Source of the DNA: Cohnella abietis
Lineage (GTDB): Bacteria > Bacillota > Bacilli > Paenibacillales > Paenibacillaceae
Direction of reading: 5' to 3'
DNA: 64,000 bases
Assembly (NCBI RefSeq): GCF_004295585.1
Contig: NZ_AP019400.1
Coordinates: 4,066,001-4,130,000 of the forward strand
Positions 17,451 to 26,214 of this stretch are shown piece after piece. Made by a program: the position numbers and the translations under genes. Position 1 is the stretch's first letter. Each line of letters starts with the position of its first letter. The notes under the pieces are model-generated. The model made no database searches. It worked only from the letters and a program-made list of their open reading frames with translations, and was not told the origin of the DNA.

Positions 17451-18902
17451 ATGGATTGGAAACCGGATAAAGAATTGCAAATCCCGGTATATATTCAAAT
17501 CTCCAATTACATGGAGATGAGAATCATGAACGGTGAATTTCCTTCGGGCAGCTCTTTGCCTTCGGAACGCGCGCTAGCTGCCCTACTCGATGTTAACCGT
17601 AGCACGATTATTGCTGCCTATGATCAATTAAACGCTCTTGGGCTTGTGAGTCGCAAGAAAGGCTTCGGAACTATTGTAACCCTTTCTTCAACTGCTGAAG
17701 GAAGCATGAAACGCATCCCTAATTGGGAAGAGTATGTGAAGGGCGGATTTCTACATCGCAATGATCCCATGACCCGCCAAATCCACAAAATCCTAGGCTC
17801 TGACAAGCCTTACATAAACTTTGCAATCGGTGAGCTTAGCCCCGATTTGTTTCCTGTTACCCTTATGCAAGAAGCACATAGTCAGTTGGAGTTAAGTCAG
17901 TATTTAGGTTATGAACACATCCAAGGTAATCTCAAGCTGCGGGAAAGCATTGCCATTCATCTACAAACCTTTCGTAGCATCTCTTCCTCATCATCATCTA
18001 TTCTTGTTACTTCAGGCGCGCAGCAAGCCTTGCAGCTTATTATACAATGCTTGTTACAACCGGGGGACGGTATTGCTATTGAAGATCCTTCCTATTCCTT
18101 CTCCCTGCCCATCTTTCACTCTGCAGGCTTAAGAACCTTTAGGTTGCCCGTTACTGCGGACGGTATTGATCCAGAGGAGATCGTTTCCTTATATAAACAG
18201 CATCGAATTAAGATGGTGTTCGTTAATCCGATCTATCAGAACCCTACAGGAACTTTGCTATCCTATGAACGTAGGCAAAGATTGCTGGAAATATCGACGA
18301 AATACGGGATAGCGATTGTAGAGGATGATCCAAACAGTCTCAGCAGCTATAACCAAGAGCCGGTGTACACCTTGAAGTCGATGGATCAAGATGGATCCGT
18401 TTTATATGTTAGCTCATTGTCGAAAATCGTATCATCCGGACTTCGGATCGGCTGGATTACCGGGCCGCAATCCGTCATTCAGCGGTTAACTGATGCCAAG
18501 CAGCAATGGGATTTCGGTCATTCCAACATTCCTCAATGGATCGCAGCTCAGCTACTTACTTCCGAGCATTTGGACAACCATCTTATGAAGCTTAGAGTTG
18601 GCTTGCAGAAAAAACTCGATCTAACGATAGAATCCCTCCGATTGGAATTCGGCGACAATGCGCAATTCGAAATTCCTCGCGGAGGGATCCATCTTTGGTG
18701 TGCTTTAAGTGGGGATTGGGAAGAGCAGCGTTTGTTTAACTATGCCATCGACAACGGCGTTGTATTTACTCCGGGAAGTACACTCGGTTCGGATAACCGC
18801 CATATTCGCCTGACCTTTAGTAAGGTTGATGACCATCTGATTAAACAAGGGATTAAAAAGCTTGCGGAAGCTTATCATAGAGCAATAGCTGATAGCAAGT
18901 AG
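17451..18902 (+). CDS. MocR-family regulator (GntR DNA-binding plus aminotransferase-like domain)
   Basis: A 483-residue transcription factor that uses a fold-type I aminotransferase domain as ligand sensor. The winged helix-turn-helix fills 10-78 (SGSSLPSERALAALLDVNRS is the GntR signature). The large domain begins near 105; the PLP lysine is in SLSKIVSSGLRIGW near 325, with GAQQALQ near 190 and NPTGT near 265. Members such as PdxR and GabR answer to PLP or amino acids. No obvious target gene lies divergent from it, so the regulon is unknown. GGAGGAG precedes the ATG. Confidence 0.92.
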   Translation: MDWKPDKELQIPVYIQISNYMEMRIMNGEFPSGSSLPSERALAALLDVNRSTIIAAYDQLNALGLVSRKKGFGTIVTLSSTAEGSMKRIPNWEEYVKGGFLHRNDPMTRQIHKILGSDKPYINFAIGELSPDLFPVTLMQEAHSQLELSQYLGYEHIQGNLKLRESIAIHLQTFRSISSSSSSILVTSGAQQALQLIIQCLLQPGDGIAIEDPSYSFSLPIFHSAGLRTFRLPVTADGIDPEEIVSLYKQHRIKMVFVNPIYQNPTGTLLSYERRQRLLEISTKYGIAIVEDDPNSLSSYNQEPVYTLKSMDQDGSVLYVSSLSKIVSSGLRIGWITGPQSVIQRLTDAKQQWDFGHSNIPQWIAAQLLTSEHLDNHLMKLRVGLQKKLDLTIESLRLEFGDNAQFEIPRGGIHLWCALSGDWEEQRLFNYAIDNGVVFTPGSTLGSDNRHIRLTFSKVDDHLIKQGIKKLAEAYHRAIADSK

Positions 18903-18939
18903 GTGATAGTGATCAGTGTTAGGTGATTTTTTAATGAGA

Positions 18940-19146
18940 TCATTTCATTACATTTAGGAAAATAATTAATACTCCGATTATTACGACTACGTAGAGGGAC
19001 AGTAATCTTCCCCATTTACGCCCTCTATTTAAGGAGTATGTGCTCGTATCCTCTTTTTTAGCCAAGGTCGAGCCTACTTTAAGGGTTATAACTACAGCTG
19101 AAACCATAACTATAAGTGTCAGTATTAACAAAACGTTAGTGTTCAT
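18940..19146 (-). CDS. Small two-helix membrane protein, unknown
   Basis: Sixty-eight residues: a hydrophobic segment at 3-25, a short charged loop (KKEDTSTYSLNRGRKW) and a second segment at 47-66. AAGGATG stands about ten bases before the ATG. Nothing in the sequence assigns a function. It lies downstream of the intron-split lipoprotein on the same strand, about 120 bases away, and may belong to that transcript. Confidence 0.5.
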   Translation of the reverse strand: MNTNVLLILTLIVMVSAVVITLKVGSTLAKKEDTSTYSLNRGRKWGRLLSLYVVVIIGVLIIFLNVMK

Positions 19147-19265
19147 ACACTAGCACCATCCTTTGTGCTCATTTTAACCGTTTTGTTAATTACTGAGACC
19201 ATCCATTTTTCGATTTTATAGACCATCCACTTCTAACTCCTCTTCTTCTTGCTCAATTCGCTCAA

Positions 19266-19630
19266 TTAGAATTCCCTTCCAAACTGTTCATTAAATAACT
19301 TTCTAATTTGCTCTTCAAATTCAGGATTAGACTTATAGTAAATCTTGTTTATATGATCAGGGGTAAATCCCAGTCTATTTTCTTCCCCTTTAAACAAGCT
19401 TATTCCGAATATATATCCGACTCGCCCTTCCTGGTTATCATCGGGTACTAATTGTATATCCTTAATTAAAACTAACCATTCTTTGATAGTATTTTGGTTC
19501 TCAATAACCTTCTTCTCTCCAGAAGAACCATCCAGCAATTCAATTTTATTTACTTCCAGAATATCTCCCGGATAGGCCTCTGCTAATGTAATCGGCTTAA
19601 GCTCAACAGATTCTTTCTCTCCTTGACATC
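19266..19630 (-). CDS. Intron-split lipoprotein gene, 3' exon
   Basis: The larger part of a small lipoprotein gene whose first 43 bases lie at 21595-21637 beyond a group II intron. Joining the two sides (…ATG G + GA TGT CAA…) gives one frame of 135 residues: a short hydrophobic signal, lipobox Gly-Cys at the splice point, then a polar mature part beginning CQGEKESVELKP and ending EEQIRKLFNEQFGREF. On its own this exon has only an internal TTG (19538) with no good ribosome site, so without splicing it is probably not made. The mature domain is not recognised. Its place behind a kinase-like gene suggests a shared transcript. Confidence 0.75.
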
Positions 19631-19701
19631 GTAGAGTAGAGAACTGAAATTTTCATTGGGGGGCGGAAGCCCTCCTTTTAATTTTCCAGCTCCCCCTGCA
19701 T

Positions 19702-19737
19702 CAAACCGGACGTGAGGTTTTCCCTCATCCGGCTTTC
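19702..19737 (-). ncRNA. Group II intron domain V
   Basis: On the minus strand GCCGGATGAGG-GAAA-ACCTCACGTCCGGT folds into the short bulged hairpin with a GNRA loop typical of domain V. The AGC catalytic triad is present at its 5' side (AAAGCCGG). Domain VI and the 3' end follow within 70 bases. Confidence 0.85.
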
Positions 19738-19772
19738 CGATGTTCTTCTTTCTTCCGCGTTACGGTACTTTC

Positions 19773-21074
19773 CTATCCAACGAGTTTCTTTAGTCCAGAG
19801 TGCTGGGCAACAATGCCCGCTATTCTGGAATGACTATGCTTCTTACGACGATTGCGTTTCTTATTCCAAAACAATGTCAATCTTTTTAGAATATACCAGT
19901 CGATTTTATTTAGAAACAGATCAGCAAAGGTATCCATAGCGTAGTAGTTCCTCCAACCCTGTATTTTCGGATTGAGTTCGTCAACCATTCTGTTCATTGT
20001 CCAAAATAGTCGGTTACGCGGCTCAGTGACTTCCTTTACCTTCTCTTTCATTTTCTTCATGGCTTTTTTCGAGGGGTAGCTTCGCAGAATATAACGTTCT
20101 ATTCCCTTGACCTGTTTCGGGATTTTTCGGTGATGCATGCCCAGAAAATCAAATCCCGACTTATCATTCCATAGGTTAATAAGTTTGGACTTGGACGTAT
20201 TCATCTGTAGTTCGAGTTTTCCGAATACTGCTTTCAATACGTCGATTGACTTCAGCGCTTCTTCCTTGGTTTTGCAAAGGATAACAAGATCGTCCGCATA
20301 GCGGACGAGTGTGCCAAGTTCAGTGAATTTGTTCTCCCAAATCGTGTCGAGATAGTTCAGATAGATGTTTGCAAGTAATGGACTAATCACGCCACCCTGA
20401 GGGCTTCCGAGGTCGGTTTCGTAGAACTGATCATCTTTTACGAAGCCTGCCTTCAGCCATTTCCGTATGAGTTTGAGTATCCTTCTGTCGCTTATTCGTT
20501 GCTCCACAAGCTTCATCAACTTCTCATGCGGAATGTTGTCGAAGTACCCGGCGATATCAATATCCACTACCCAGTAGACGCCTTTCTTAACGGCACGTCG
20601 AATGTGGCGGATTGCTCCTTTGGCATCTCGTTTTGGGCGGAATCCATAAGAGCATTCCTTGAAGTCCGTCTCAAAGATTGGCTCAATTACAAGTTTCGTT
20701 GCCATTTGCGCAACGCGGTCGACGACAGCAGGAATACCGAGCGGACGAAGCTTTCCGTCCTGCTTAGGTATCTCTTTCCTCCTTGCCGGTAGCGGATGAT
20801 ATACACCTGTAGTTAATTGTCTGCGAATTTCTTCGACGAACTGTTCTTCCCCATGCACCTTTACGATTTGGTCGATGGTCATTCCATCGACACCTCCACT
20901 GCCCTTGTTGCCTTTTACTCGTCTCCAAGCTTCCCACAGGATATCTTCCCGATAAATTTTGTCGTAGAGGGCATGAAACCTTCTTTTCGATTTTTCCTTG
21001 GCGGCAAGATATAGCTTGTTTTGAAGTTCTTGAGCTTTTACTTTGGCGTAGTTAGCAGGTTTGACTGCATTCAC
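19773..21074 (-). CDS. ltrA: Group II intron reverse transcriptase/maturase
   Basis: A 433-residue protein that helps the intron splice and copies it into DNA. RT blocks in order: GSGGVDGMTI near 55, RPLGIPAVVDRVAQ near 105, SYGFRPKRDAKGAI near 140, VDIDIAGYFDNIPH near 170, GSPQGGVISPLLANIYLN near 220, and the catalytic LVRYADDLVIL near 255. A maturase X/GIIM-type region fills 310-400 (LNPKIQGWRNYY). It ends without an HNH endonuclease. Starts at GTG 21074 with GGAGG nine bases upstream. No frameshift or stop, so the intron may still be active. Confidence 0.95.
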   Translation of the reverse strand: MNAVKPANYAKVKAQELQNKLYLAAKEKSKRRFHALYDKIYREDILWEAWRRVKGNKGSGGVDGMTIDQIVKVHGEEQFVEEIRRQLTTGVYHPLPARRKEIPKQDGKLRPLGIPAVVDRVAQMATKLVIEPIFETDFKECSYGFRPKRDAKGAIRHIRRAVKKGVYWVVDIDIAGYFDNIPHEKLMKLVEQRISDRRILKLIRKWLKAGFVKDDQFYETDLGSPQGGVISPLLANIYLNYLDTIWENKFTELGTLVRYADDLVILCKTKEEALKSIDVLKAVFGKLELQMNTSKSKLINLWNDKSGFDFLGMHHRKIPKQVKGIERYILRSYPSKKAMKKMKEKVKEVTEPRNRLFWTMNRMVDELNPKIQGWRNYYAMDTFADLFLNKIDWYILKRLTLFWNKKRNRRKKHSHSRIAGIVAQHSGLKKLVG

Positions 21075-21226
21075 TCACTCGTACCTCCTCAACTTGCTTG
21101 AACAAAGCAGGGGCTCTTCCCTCCATGAGGTTTTGTTGTCCTCATTTCATCGGTAATACTGCCCCCTCCGACTTCCTTCTCGCAGCTCGCCATTTCACCT
21201 TTCGGGCTTATAGGTCCGCTCCTTAC

Positions 21227-21250
21227 GAAAAAAAAACTTCGTGCGAAGTA
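21227..21250 (-). terminator. U-tailed hairpin inside the intron, upstream of its RT gene
   Basis: On the minus strand ACTTC-GCAC-GAAGT is followed by T9. This has the form of an intrinsic terminator and lies in intron domain I-III sequence before the RT start. The stem is short, so it could be a plain structural piece of the ribozyme. Confidence 0.4.
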
Positions 21251-21594
21251 GGATATCCCTAGTTCCAAACACAACTTTCCTAGCATGCCGATCCCCGTAC
21301 ACCGGAGGGTTCTTCCGCGTTGCACTTCCAAGGGCTTCACGCGTTCCATGGTCTTCGTCCATAACACCGGGACTCGACTCCCTCTTGTCCTTTTCAGGTC
21401 TTTTTTGACGATGCGGCAGGATTCACTTGATGTTACGGCCTGCTGTTTTGCTCGCACTCCTTTACGGAGCTACTTTGTCACGGGGCTTCAGCCTTAGGAT
21501 CTCTCCACCAGATGCCCGTCAGCTACGAGGCGACTTGGCTCTTACCTCGACCGGACTTTCACCGGCTAGTTGTGCCTAGCTTGGCTAGGCGCGC

Positions 21595-21637
21595 CCATTA
21601 TAAAAAGGAGGCAAACCATAAGAAATAGTTGTTTCAT
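21595..21637 (-). CDS. Intron-split lipoprotein gene, 5' exon
   Basis: Codes the first fourteen residues MKQLFLMVCLLFIM plus one base of the next codon (Gly). AGGTGG is six bases before the ATG, a usable ribosome site. The text has the n-region and hydrophobic core of a lipoprotein signal; the lipobox Cys comes from the other side of the intron. Without splicing, translation would run into intron sequence. Confidence 0.7.
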
Positions 21638-21665
21638 GCTCAACCACCTGACCTTCTTTAATTAT

Positions 21666-22010
21666 GCCGCAGAGTTGCGCGGCACGACCGACTAATTACC
21701 TCCACTCGCTTCGGATTGGTACCCAGTTGCGCGGTCTCTCCTACTAACTACCACCATTCTCACTGGTTTCCTGCCGAGTTGCGCGGCACGACCGACTAAT
21801 TACCTCCACTCGCCTCGGAATGGTGCCCAGTTGCCGGTCTCTCCTACTAACTACCACCATTCTCACTGGTTTCCTACCGAGTTGCGCGGTACAAACGACT
21901 AATTACCTCCACCCACCTCGGATTGGTGCCCAGTTGCGCGGTCTCTCCTACTAACTACCACCATTCTCACTGGTTTCCTACCGAGTTGCGCGGCACGACC
22001 GACTAATTAT
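21666..22010 (-). repeat. Tandem array B, 104-bp unit made of two 52-bp halves
   Basis: GAGTTGCGCGG recurs at 21672, 21776, 21879 and 21983 (spacing 104, 103, 104). Each unit is two related halves of about 52 bases, one with CCGACTAATTACC and one with CCTACTAACTACC. The high-coordinate end overlaps the last codons of the kinase-like gene: its final GAGATAATTAG is a diverged copy of the unit. Read on the minus strand, one half opens with TTAGTCGG, as in array C. Sits between that gene and the split lipoprotein gene. Confidence 0.9.
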
Positions 22011-22896
22011 CTCCACTCGCTTCACCTAGTATTTCGCACGCACTTTTCCAAGCTGAATAAAACTCTTTCACCGATTGATATCTATCATTTCGATTAGGTT
22101 CAACAGCTTTAAGCGCTACCTCATATAAGGCTTTTCCAGCGTCCCATTTCGTAGAAGAACGATCAAGCTCCCCGCCAATAAGCGCAAAAGCAATTGCTCC
22201 CATATTAAACACATTCGTAACCGAGTCAATACTGGCCCCAAGCTCAAACTCTTCTGGAGACATGAATCTAGAAGACCCCCACAGCCTCCCCATTGTATTA
22301 ATAAAGGGCTTTTTCTGATAAACATCAATATCACAGACTTTTGTTGCATTCGTATTAAAATCATACAAAATACTACCGTCATAGAAATCAACAGCAACAT
22401 AACCACTTGCCTCAACTTCCACATGAAAGGAAAAAATACTATCTATAGAAAGTAGACGTAACTCAGTCGGCAATTGTTTATATCGAAAATAGGGCGAGTT
22501 CGGATCGTTATATTTGGCTGGTGGTGGAAATGACCAATGAGGATGAAGACACTCCCCATCAAACCATTCAAACACTAACGCATATCCATCCTCCACTTCA
22601 AAATGGTTAATTAAATTAATGAGATGCTGATGACTTAAATGCTGATACAGAGGTATCGCTTGCTTTAATCGAGTGACTGCGTCCTTTGGATCACCCAAAT
22701 AGGCTAAAGGATGCGCTCCCGCATATTTGATAAACCTCTTCGTTTCACCATTTTGAACCCCAAAGGATATATTCCCTGAATCCTGTTGATCGAAAACACA
22801 AAACACATTACCTAGCTCTTTTAGCCATTCGAAATCTTTGTCTTTATGTAGTTGAAATGATATGTCATTCAGTGTGATAGTAACAGAATTAGCCAT
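22003..22896 (-). CDS. Serine/threonine-protein-kinase-like protein, atypical catalytic loop
   Basis: A 297-residue kinase-fold protein. An ATP-site Lys is likely in KRFIKYAGAHP near 55; hinge VFEWFDGECL near 110. In place of HRDxKxxN it has VAVDFYDGSILYD (Asp kept, Asn replaced by Ser), and the DFG equivalent is CDIDVY. SPEEF stands for the APE helix. It could phosphorylate proteins, or be a degenerate regulator. Starts 12 bases after the metallophosphoesterase stop with GGAGG, so the two form an operon. The last six codons lie within repeat array B. Confidence 0.8.
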   Translation of the reverse strand: MANSVTITLNDISFQLHKDKDFEWLKELGNVFCVFDQQDSGNISFGVQNGETKRFIKYAGAHPLAYLGDPKDAVTRLKQAIPLYQHLSHQHLINLINHFEVEDGYALVFEWFDGECLHPHWSFPPPAKYNDPNSPYFRYKQLPTELRLLSIDSIFSFHVEVEASGYVAVDFYDGSILYDFNTNATKVCDIDVYQKKPFINTMGRLWGSSRFMSPEEFELGASIDSVTNVFNMGAIAFALIGGELDRSSTKWDAGKALYEVALKAVEPNRNDRYQSVKEFYSAWKSACEILGEASGDN

Positions 22897-22908
22897 TTCA
22901 TTCCTCCA

Positions 22909-23640
22909 TTATTTCTTAATTCCTCGATACTGGGCAGTTCTCAACTCCAAGATGTATGCTTCTAAAGATGGCATATCTTCTTCAAGCGCCTGTTTAACAG
23001 CTAGCTCAATGTCATATGGCACTCTTACCAACTGAATACTAAAGGATGAAGGTTCTCGGCTGTTATACTCCCCTTCTAGTATGGCATAAGATGCTTGAGG
23101 AATTTCTAATGGATTCCCAACGCTTCCTACATTAAATAACGTTTTCCCATTAAAGTTCTGAATGAGTGCATTATGGATATCCCCATAGCCAACTACATCG
23201 GCCTCAATCTCTTGCTCGCAGAGATCGGAGGACTCAAACAGTGACAGTCTTGACTCGTATGAATCCCATGGTTGAATTCGTTCATGAACACTGCGAGGAG
23301 AAGCGTGAAAAAGCCTAACAAATTTACCACTCATGTAAAATTCAATGGAAAAAGGCAACCCACGAAGGTAATCCAGCCTAACTTTACCTAGCTTATTTTG
23401 GTGCCACTTTATCGTTTTACTATCAGTAAGTTGAGGTACATGTGCATCCCAATTTCCCGTAACTACTTTCTCACATGTTGCTTGAACCAAATCTACAGCA
23501 ATATCAGAGCTTGGCCCCTTGCCAACCAGATCCCCCAAACAGAAAATTCTAGATATCTCCCGTGCTTTAATATCATTCAATACTGCGTGAAATGCCGGGA
23601 TATTCCCATGAATATCAGAAATGATCGCGATTTTCTCCAT
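22909..23640 (-). CDS. Calcineurin-like metallophosphoesterase
   Basis: A two-metal phosphoesterase of 243 residues (YfcE/PrpE-like class). Metal motifs in order: ISDIHGN at 6-12, GDLVGKG near 38, GNWDAH near 67 (Asn replaced context GNxD/H kept), GYGDIHNA near 157 and GSVGNP near 178. A longer in-frame start at 23751 has no ribosome site, while GGAGGTAATTTA precedes the ATG at 23640. Substrate may be a nucleotide, a lipid or phosphoprotein. Directly followed by the kinase-like gene, which suggests a paired on/off role. Confidence 0.88.
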   Translation of the reverse strand: MEKIAIISDIHGNIPAFHAVLNDIKAREISRIFCLGDLVGKGPSSDIAVDLVQATCEKVVTGNWDAHVPQLTDSKTIKWHQNKLGKVRLDYLRGLPFSIEFYMSGKFVRLFHASPRSVHERIQPWDSYESRLSLFESSDLCEQEIEADVVGYGDIHNALIQNFNGKTLFNVGSVGNPLEIPQASYAILEGEYNSREPSSFSIQLVRVPYDIELAVKQALEEDMPSLEAYILELRTAQYRGIKK

Positions 23641-23774
23641 TAAATTACCTCCGTCCGTGAATAAATATCCAGTTAAACCACCTATTCTAATATTGTCTTT
23701 CTCCTTCAGGTAAATTCCCTTAAATTGATCTTTATTGGTATTATAGACCATTTGTTAGATATTTGGTTAAACAC

Positions 23775-23821
23775 AAAGCTGCGAGCCCAGACTTCCCAGA
23801 TTCGCAGCTTTACATTTTTTT
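23775..23821 (+). terminator. Strong terminator hairpin upstream of the EamA gene
   Basis: AAAGCTGCGA at 23775-23784 and TCGCAGCTTT at 23802-23811 pair over ten bases, then ACA and T7. It lies between two divergent genes, so it ends no known gene on the plus strand. It probably insulates the promoter at 23836. Confidence 0.75.
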
Positions 23822-23835
23822 CATTCGTACAACTG

Positions 23836-23864
23836 TTGATCTTACCCTTCAACCGCATTACAAT
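23836..23864 (+). promoter_or_regulatory. SigA-type promoter of the EamA gene
   Basis: TTGATC at 23836-23841, a 17-base spacer and TACAAT at 23859-23864. The ATG follows 37 bases later. No operator-like repeat overlaps it. Confidence 0.7.
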
Positions 23865-23900
23865 AGCATAATTGCTCTCAACATCAGGAAGGAACTATAT

Positions 23901-24794
23901 ATGAAAAAAACCTCGCCGCCGATTGCACCTTTTCTACCGCTTCTTGTAGGAATGATTGCAATTTCGTTCTCACCTATATTAGTTCGATATTCTAGTGCTC
24001 CCGTTTCTGTTCAAGGAATGTATCGCATGCTATTCACGGTCCTTCTTATGCTACCATTCGGAATTCGCCGAATACCACAATTACGCCTCATCACGAGAAA
24101 GGATTGGATTCTGCTAGGTTTGGCAGGATTTTTCCTTGCGCTGCATTTTCTATTATGGATGGATTCATTAAACTATACTTCAATAGCAAGCTCCACTATT
24201 ATTTTATCGTTAGAGCCTGTCTTCGTTATGATCGGTGCCTATTTCATATTCAAAGAGCGATTAAGTAAGCTTGCTCTGCTTGGTTTATTCGTCGCTATTG
24301 TAGGGGCATTCTATGTAGGGTCGGGAGACTTCGGCATATCCAGTAAAGCAATTAAGGGTGATATTTTATCATTTCTAGGCACCATAGCAGTAGCAGTGAA
24401 CATGCTAATCGCCAAAAGAATTCTCACACGTGTGCCATCCTTTTTGTACAGCTTAATCGTCTTTGCAGTCGCATCCTTTTGTTTCGCTCTATACAATCTC
24501 TCGATGGATTTCAACATGACGACTTATGCCTCTAAGGAATGGGGTGTTTTCCTCCTACTTGCTATCGTGCCTACCGTTTTCGGCCATCTCATTTTTAATT
24601 GGCTGCTGCAATACGTGAATCCTACAACCATTTCTATAACTGTTCTAGCCGAACCAGTCGGTGCAAGCATCCTTGGCATCATCCTTTTTCAGGAGATGGT
24701 TACTTCCTCCCAACTCATTGGGGGCGTGCTTATTATTGCAGGTTTACTCCTTTATATGAGATCGGAGTATTCTGTTAAATCAGGGGTTGTTTAA
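23901..24794 (+). CDS. EamA/DMT-family transporter
   Basis: A drug/metabolite transporter with ten predicted helices and two EamA repeats (about 13-140 and 153-290), marked by FLLWMDSLNYTSIASSTI and LAEPVGASILGIILFQE. Such carriers export amino acids or other small metabolites. A longer frame from 23763 runs through the terminator hairpin and is rejected. AGGAAGGA stands before the ATG at 23901. 297 residues, usual length. Substrate unknown. Confidence 0.9.
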   Translation: MKKTSPPIAPFLPLLVGMIAISFSPILVRYSSAPVSVQGMYRMLFTVLLMLPFGIRRIPQLRLITRKDWILLGLAGFFLALHFLLWMDSLNYTSIASSTIILSLEPVFVMIGAYFIFKERLSKLALLGLFVAIVGAFYVGSGDFGISSKAIKGDILSFLGTIAVAVNMLIAKRILTRVPSFLYSLIVFAVASFCFALYNLSMDFNMTTYASKEWGVFLLLAIVPTVFGHLIFNWLLQYVNPTTISITVLAEPVGASILGIILFQEMVTSSQLIGGVLIIAGLLLYMRSEYSVKSGVV

Positions 24795-24850
24795 TTTGTT
24801 TTATCAAGGATATCAATTTAGCTTTTAAGAGATCTTAGTAGAATCTTTAA

Positions 24851-26059
24851 TTATGTTTCTATCCAATAAGACTTTGGATTTTGGGATAGCACATCCTCTG
24901 TAACAGCTATCAGACTCCCATCATCAAGCCATGATACAGAGTAAATAATAAAACCATCATCAGAAACTGGGGTATCTTTTATCTCCCCTGTCACTGAATT
25001 TACTAGAATCAATTTATTTCTACTTTCAGTTCTGTTTTGTTGAAAAAGAACTGCAATTTCTTTTTTACTATTAATAATTACGTTAGCAATGTTCCCTCCT
25101 GAGTTGCCTGACCAAATTATTTTTTGACTAAGATCGAAAGGATTAATTAAATATATTCTATTATTATCATATTTAATCAAGCTATCATCTACTAATACAA
25201 CGGATTCCAACGGTGACAAATCTGGAACTACTACATGAGAGATTCCAGTAATTATATTAACTGAGATTACTTGATCAGGTGATTTTAAGAACAAATCATC
25301 ATTTATCCACCCCATTATTAAACCACTGCTATCAATAAGCTTTTCTTCGCTATTATTAAAGTTCTTCACCCAAATCTCACCTGATGCATTCCTATCTTCA
25401 CTATAAAAATATCCTCTATTGGAGTTGAAAGCTATTATATCTCCCGCCTGATTGATACACGGTATAGTACCCCATTGCAAGATTTGCTCTTCTTTCTTCA
25501 CTTTCAATAAGTCTAATCTTTTATAAACCCCAACCTCATCACTTAAGACTTGTGAAACTTGCCAGGTACTCACATCAAGGTTAAATAAATTTTCTGCCCA
25601 CTCAAGAATATATTGATTTTGGTTTCTTTTTGTTAAATGGTAGTTACTGCGATTATCTGTTAGAAATATTTGTTGTCCGTTTTTTTTATAGTAACTAAGT
25701 GTAATTTCAGATATTACACCATTATAATTAATTTGAATCGTCTTATTGGATAACACTGTCTCTTCTAGGACATCATTTGTTTTTTCCACCACTTTTAGAG
25801 GATACAGTGGATTAGAAACTTCACTATTATTAATGTACTGTTCAGCCTCTTGTTTTGAAGGGTTTTTAATAACCAAACCGGAATCTACATACAGAGATCC
25901 ATCGAATTCAACAGTTTTTGACATAACATTAGAAGCATCTACATTCTCATTCTCAATTGAGCTAGATATGACCTTTCGATTGTTCTGTTCTTTTTGCCCA
26001 CATCCAACCAAAAATAATGATAACAATAAAAACAATAGAAATACTTTCTTTAGGAACAA
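24851..26059 (-). CDS. Lipoprotein of unknown function, WD/TolB-like repeats
   Basis: A 402-residue exported protein. Lipoprotein signal with FLVGC near residue 20. The mature part has blocks of beta-strand text (GEIWVKNFNNSEEKLIDSSG, ISVNIITGISHVVVPD, IYLINPFDLSQKIIWSGNSG, LILVNSVTGEIKDTPVSDDG) that look like propeller blades of the TolB type. Starts at TTG 26059 behind AAGGGGAT. Base use is more AT-rich than its neighbours, as for the next gene, hinting at transfer. No known family is claimed. Confidence 0.7.
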   Translation of the reverse strand: MFLKKVFLLFLLLSLFLVGCGQKEQNNRKVISSSIENENVDASNVMSKTVEFDGSLYVDSGLVIKNPSKQEAEQYINNSEVSNPLYPLKVVEKTNDVLEETVLSNKTIQINYNGVISEITLSYYKKNGQQIFLTDNRSNYHLTKRNQNQYILEWAENLFNLDVSTWQVSQVLSDEVGVYKRLDLLKVKKEEQILQWGTIPCINQAGDIIAFNSNRGYFYSEDRNASGEIWVKNFNNSEEKLIDSSGLIMGWINDDLFLKSPDQVISVNIITGISHVVVPDLSPLESVVLVDDSLIKYDNNRIYLINPFDLSQKIIWSGNSGGNIANVIINSKKEIAVLFQQNRTESRNKLILVNSVTGEIKDTPVSDDGFIIYSVSWLDDGSLIAVTEDVLSQNPKSYWIET

Positions 26060-26214
26060 AGTAATTTATCCCCTTTTTAGAAGATTTTAATTAATTCACA
26101 TCATAAACCTTTATACTCACTGCATTTTCCCACCTACTTTCCAAAACAAAAAAATCCAAAAGCGATGTTCATCATTTGTTGCTATGACCTCACCGCCAAA
26201 CAAGTGAATAAATA

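Larger units (their letters stand above)
19631..21594 (-). mobile_element. Group II intron with reverse transcriptase
   Basis: A retroelement of about 1,964 bases, self-splicing and mobile through an RNA copy. The minus strand begins GCGCG (consensus GUGYG, second base differs) and ends in CTCTAC (consensus AY). A 34-base domain V hairpin lies near the 3' end, and the reverse transcriptase sits in the domain IV position. The boundaries were set where the flanking gene frame is rebuilt; an error of a base or two at the 5' end is possible. No endonuclease domain is encoded, as in several bacterial ORF classes. Confidence 0.88.

Noticed and set aside
21089..21497. Open frames in the 5' part of the intron
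   Set aside because: This is ribozyme domain I-III sequence; the frames lack ribosome sites and family text.
23763..23900. Longer N-terminus for the EamA transporter
   Set aside because: It would run through a strong terminator hairpin and upstream of the likely promoter; the ATG at 23901 has a good ribosome site and the normal family start.
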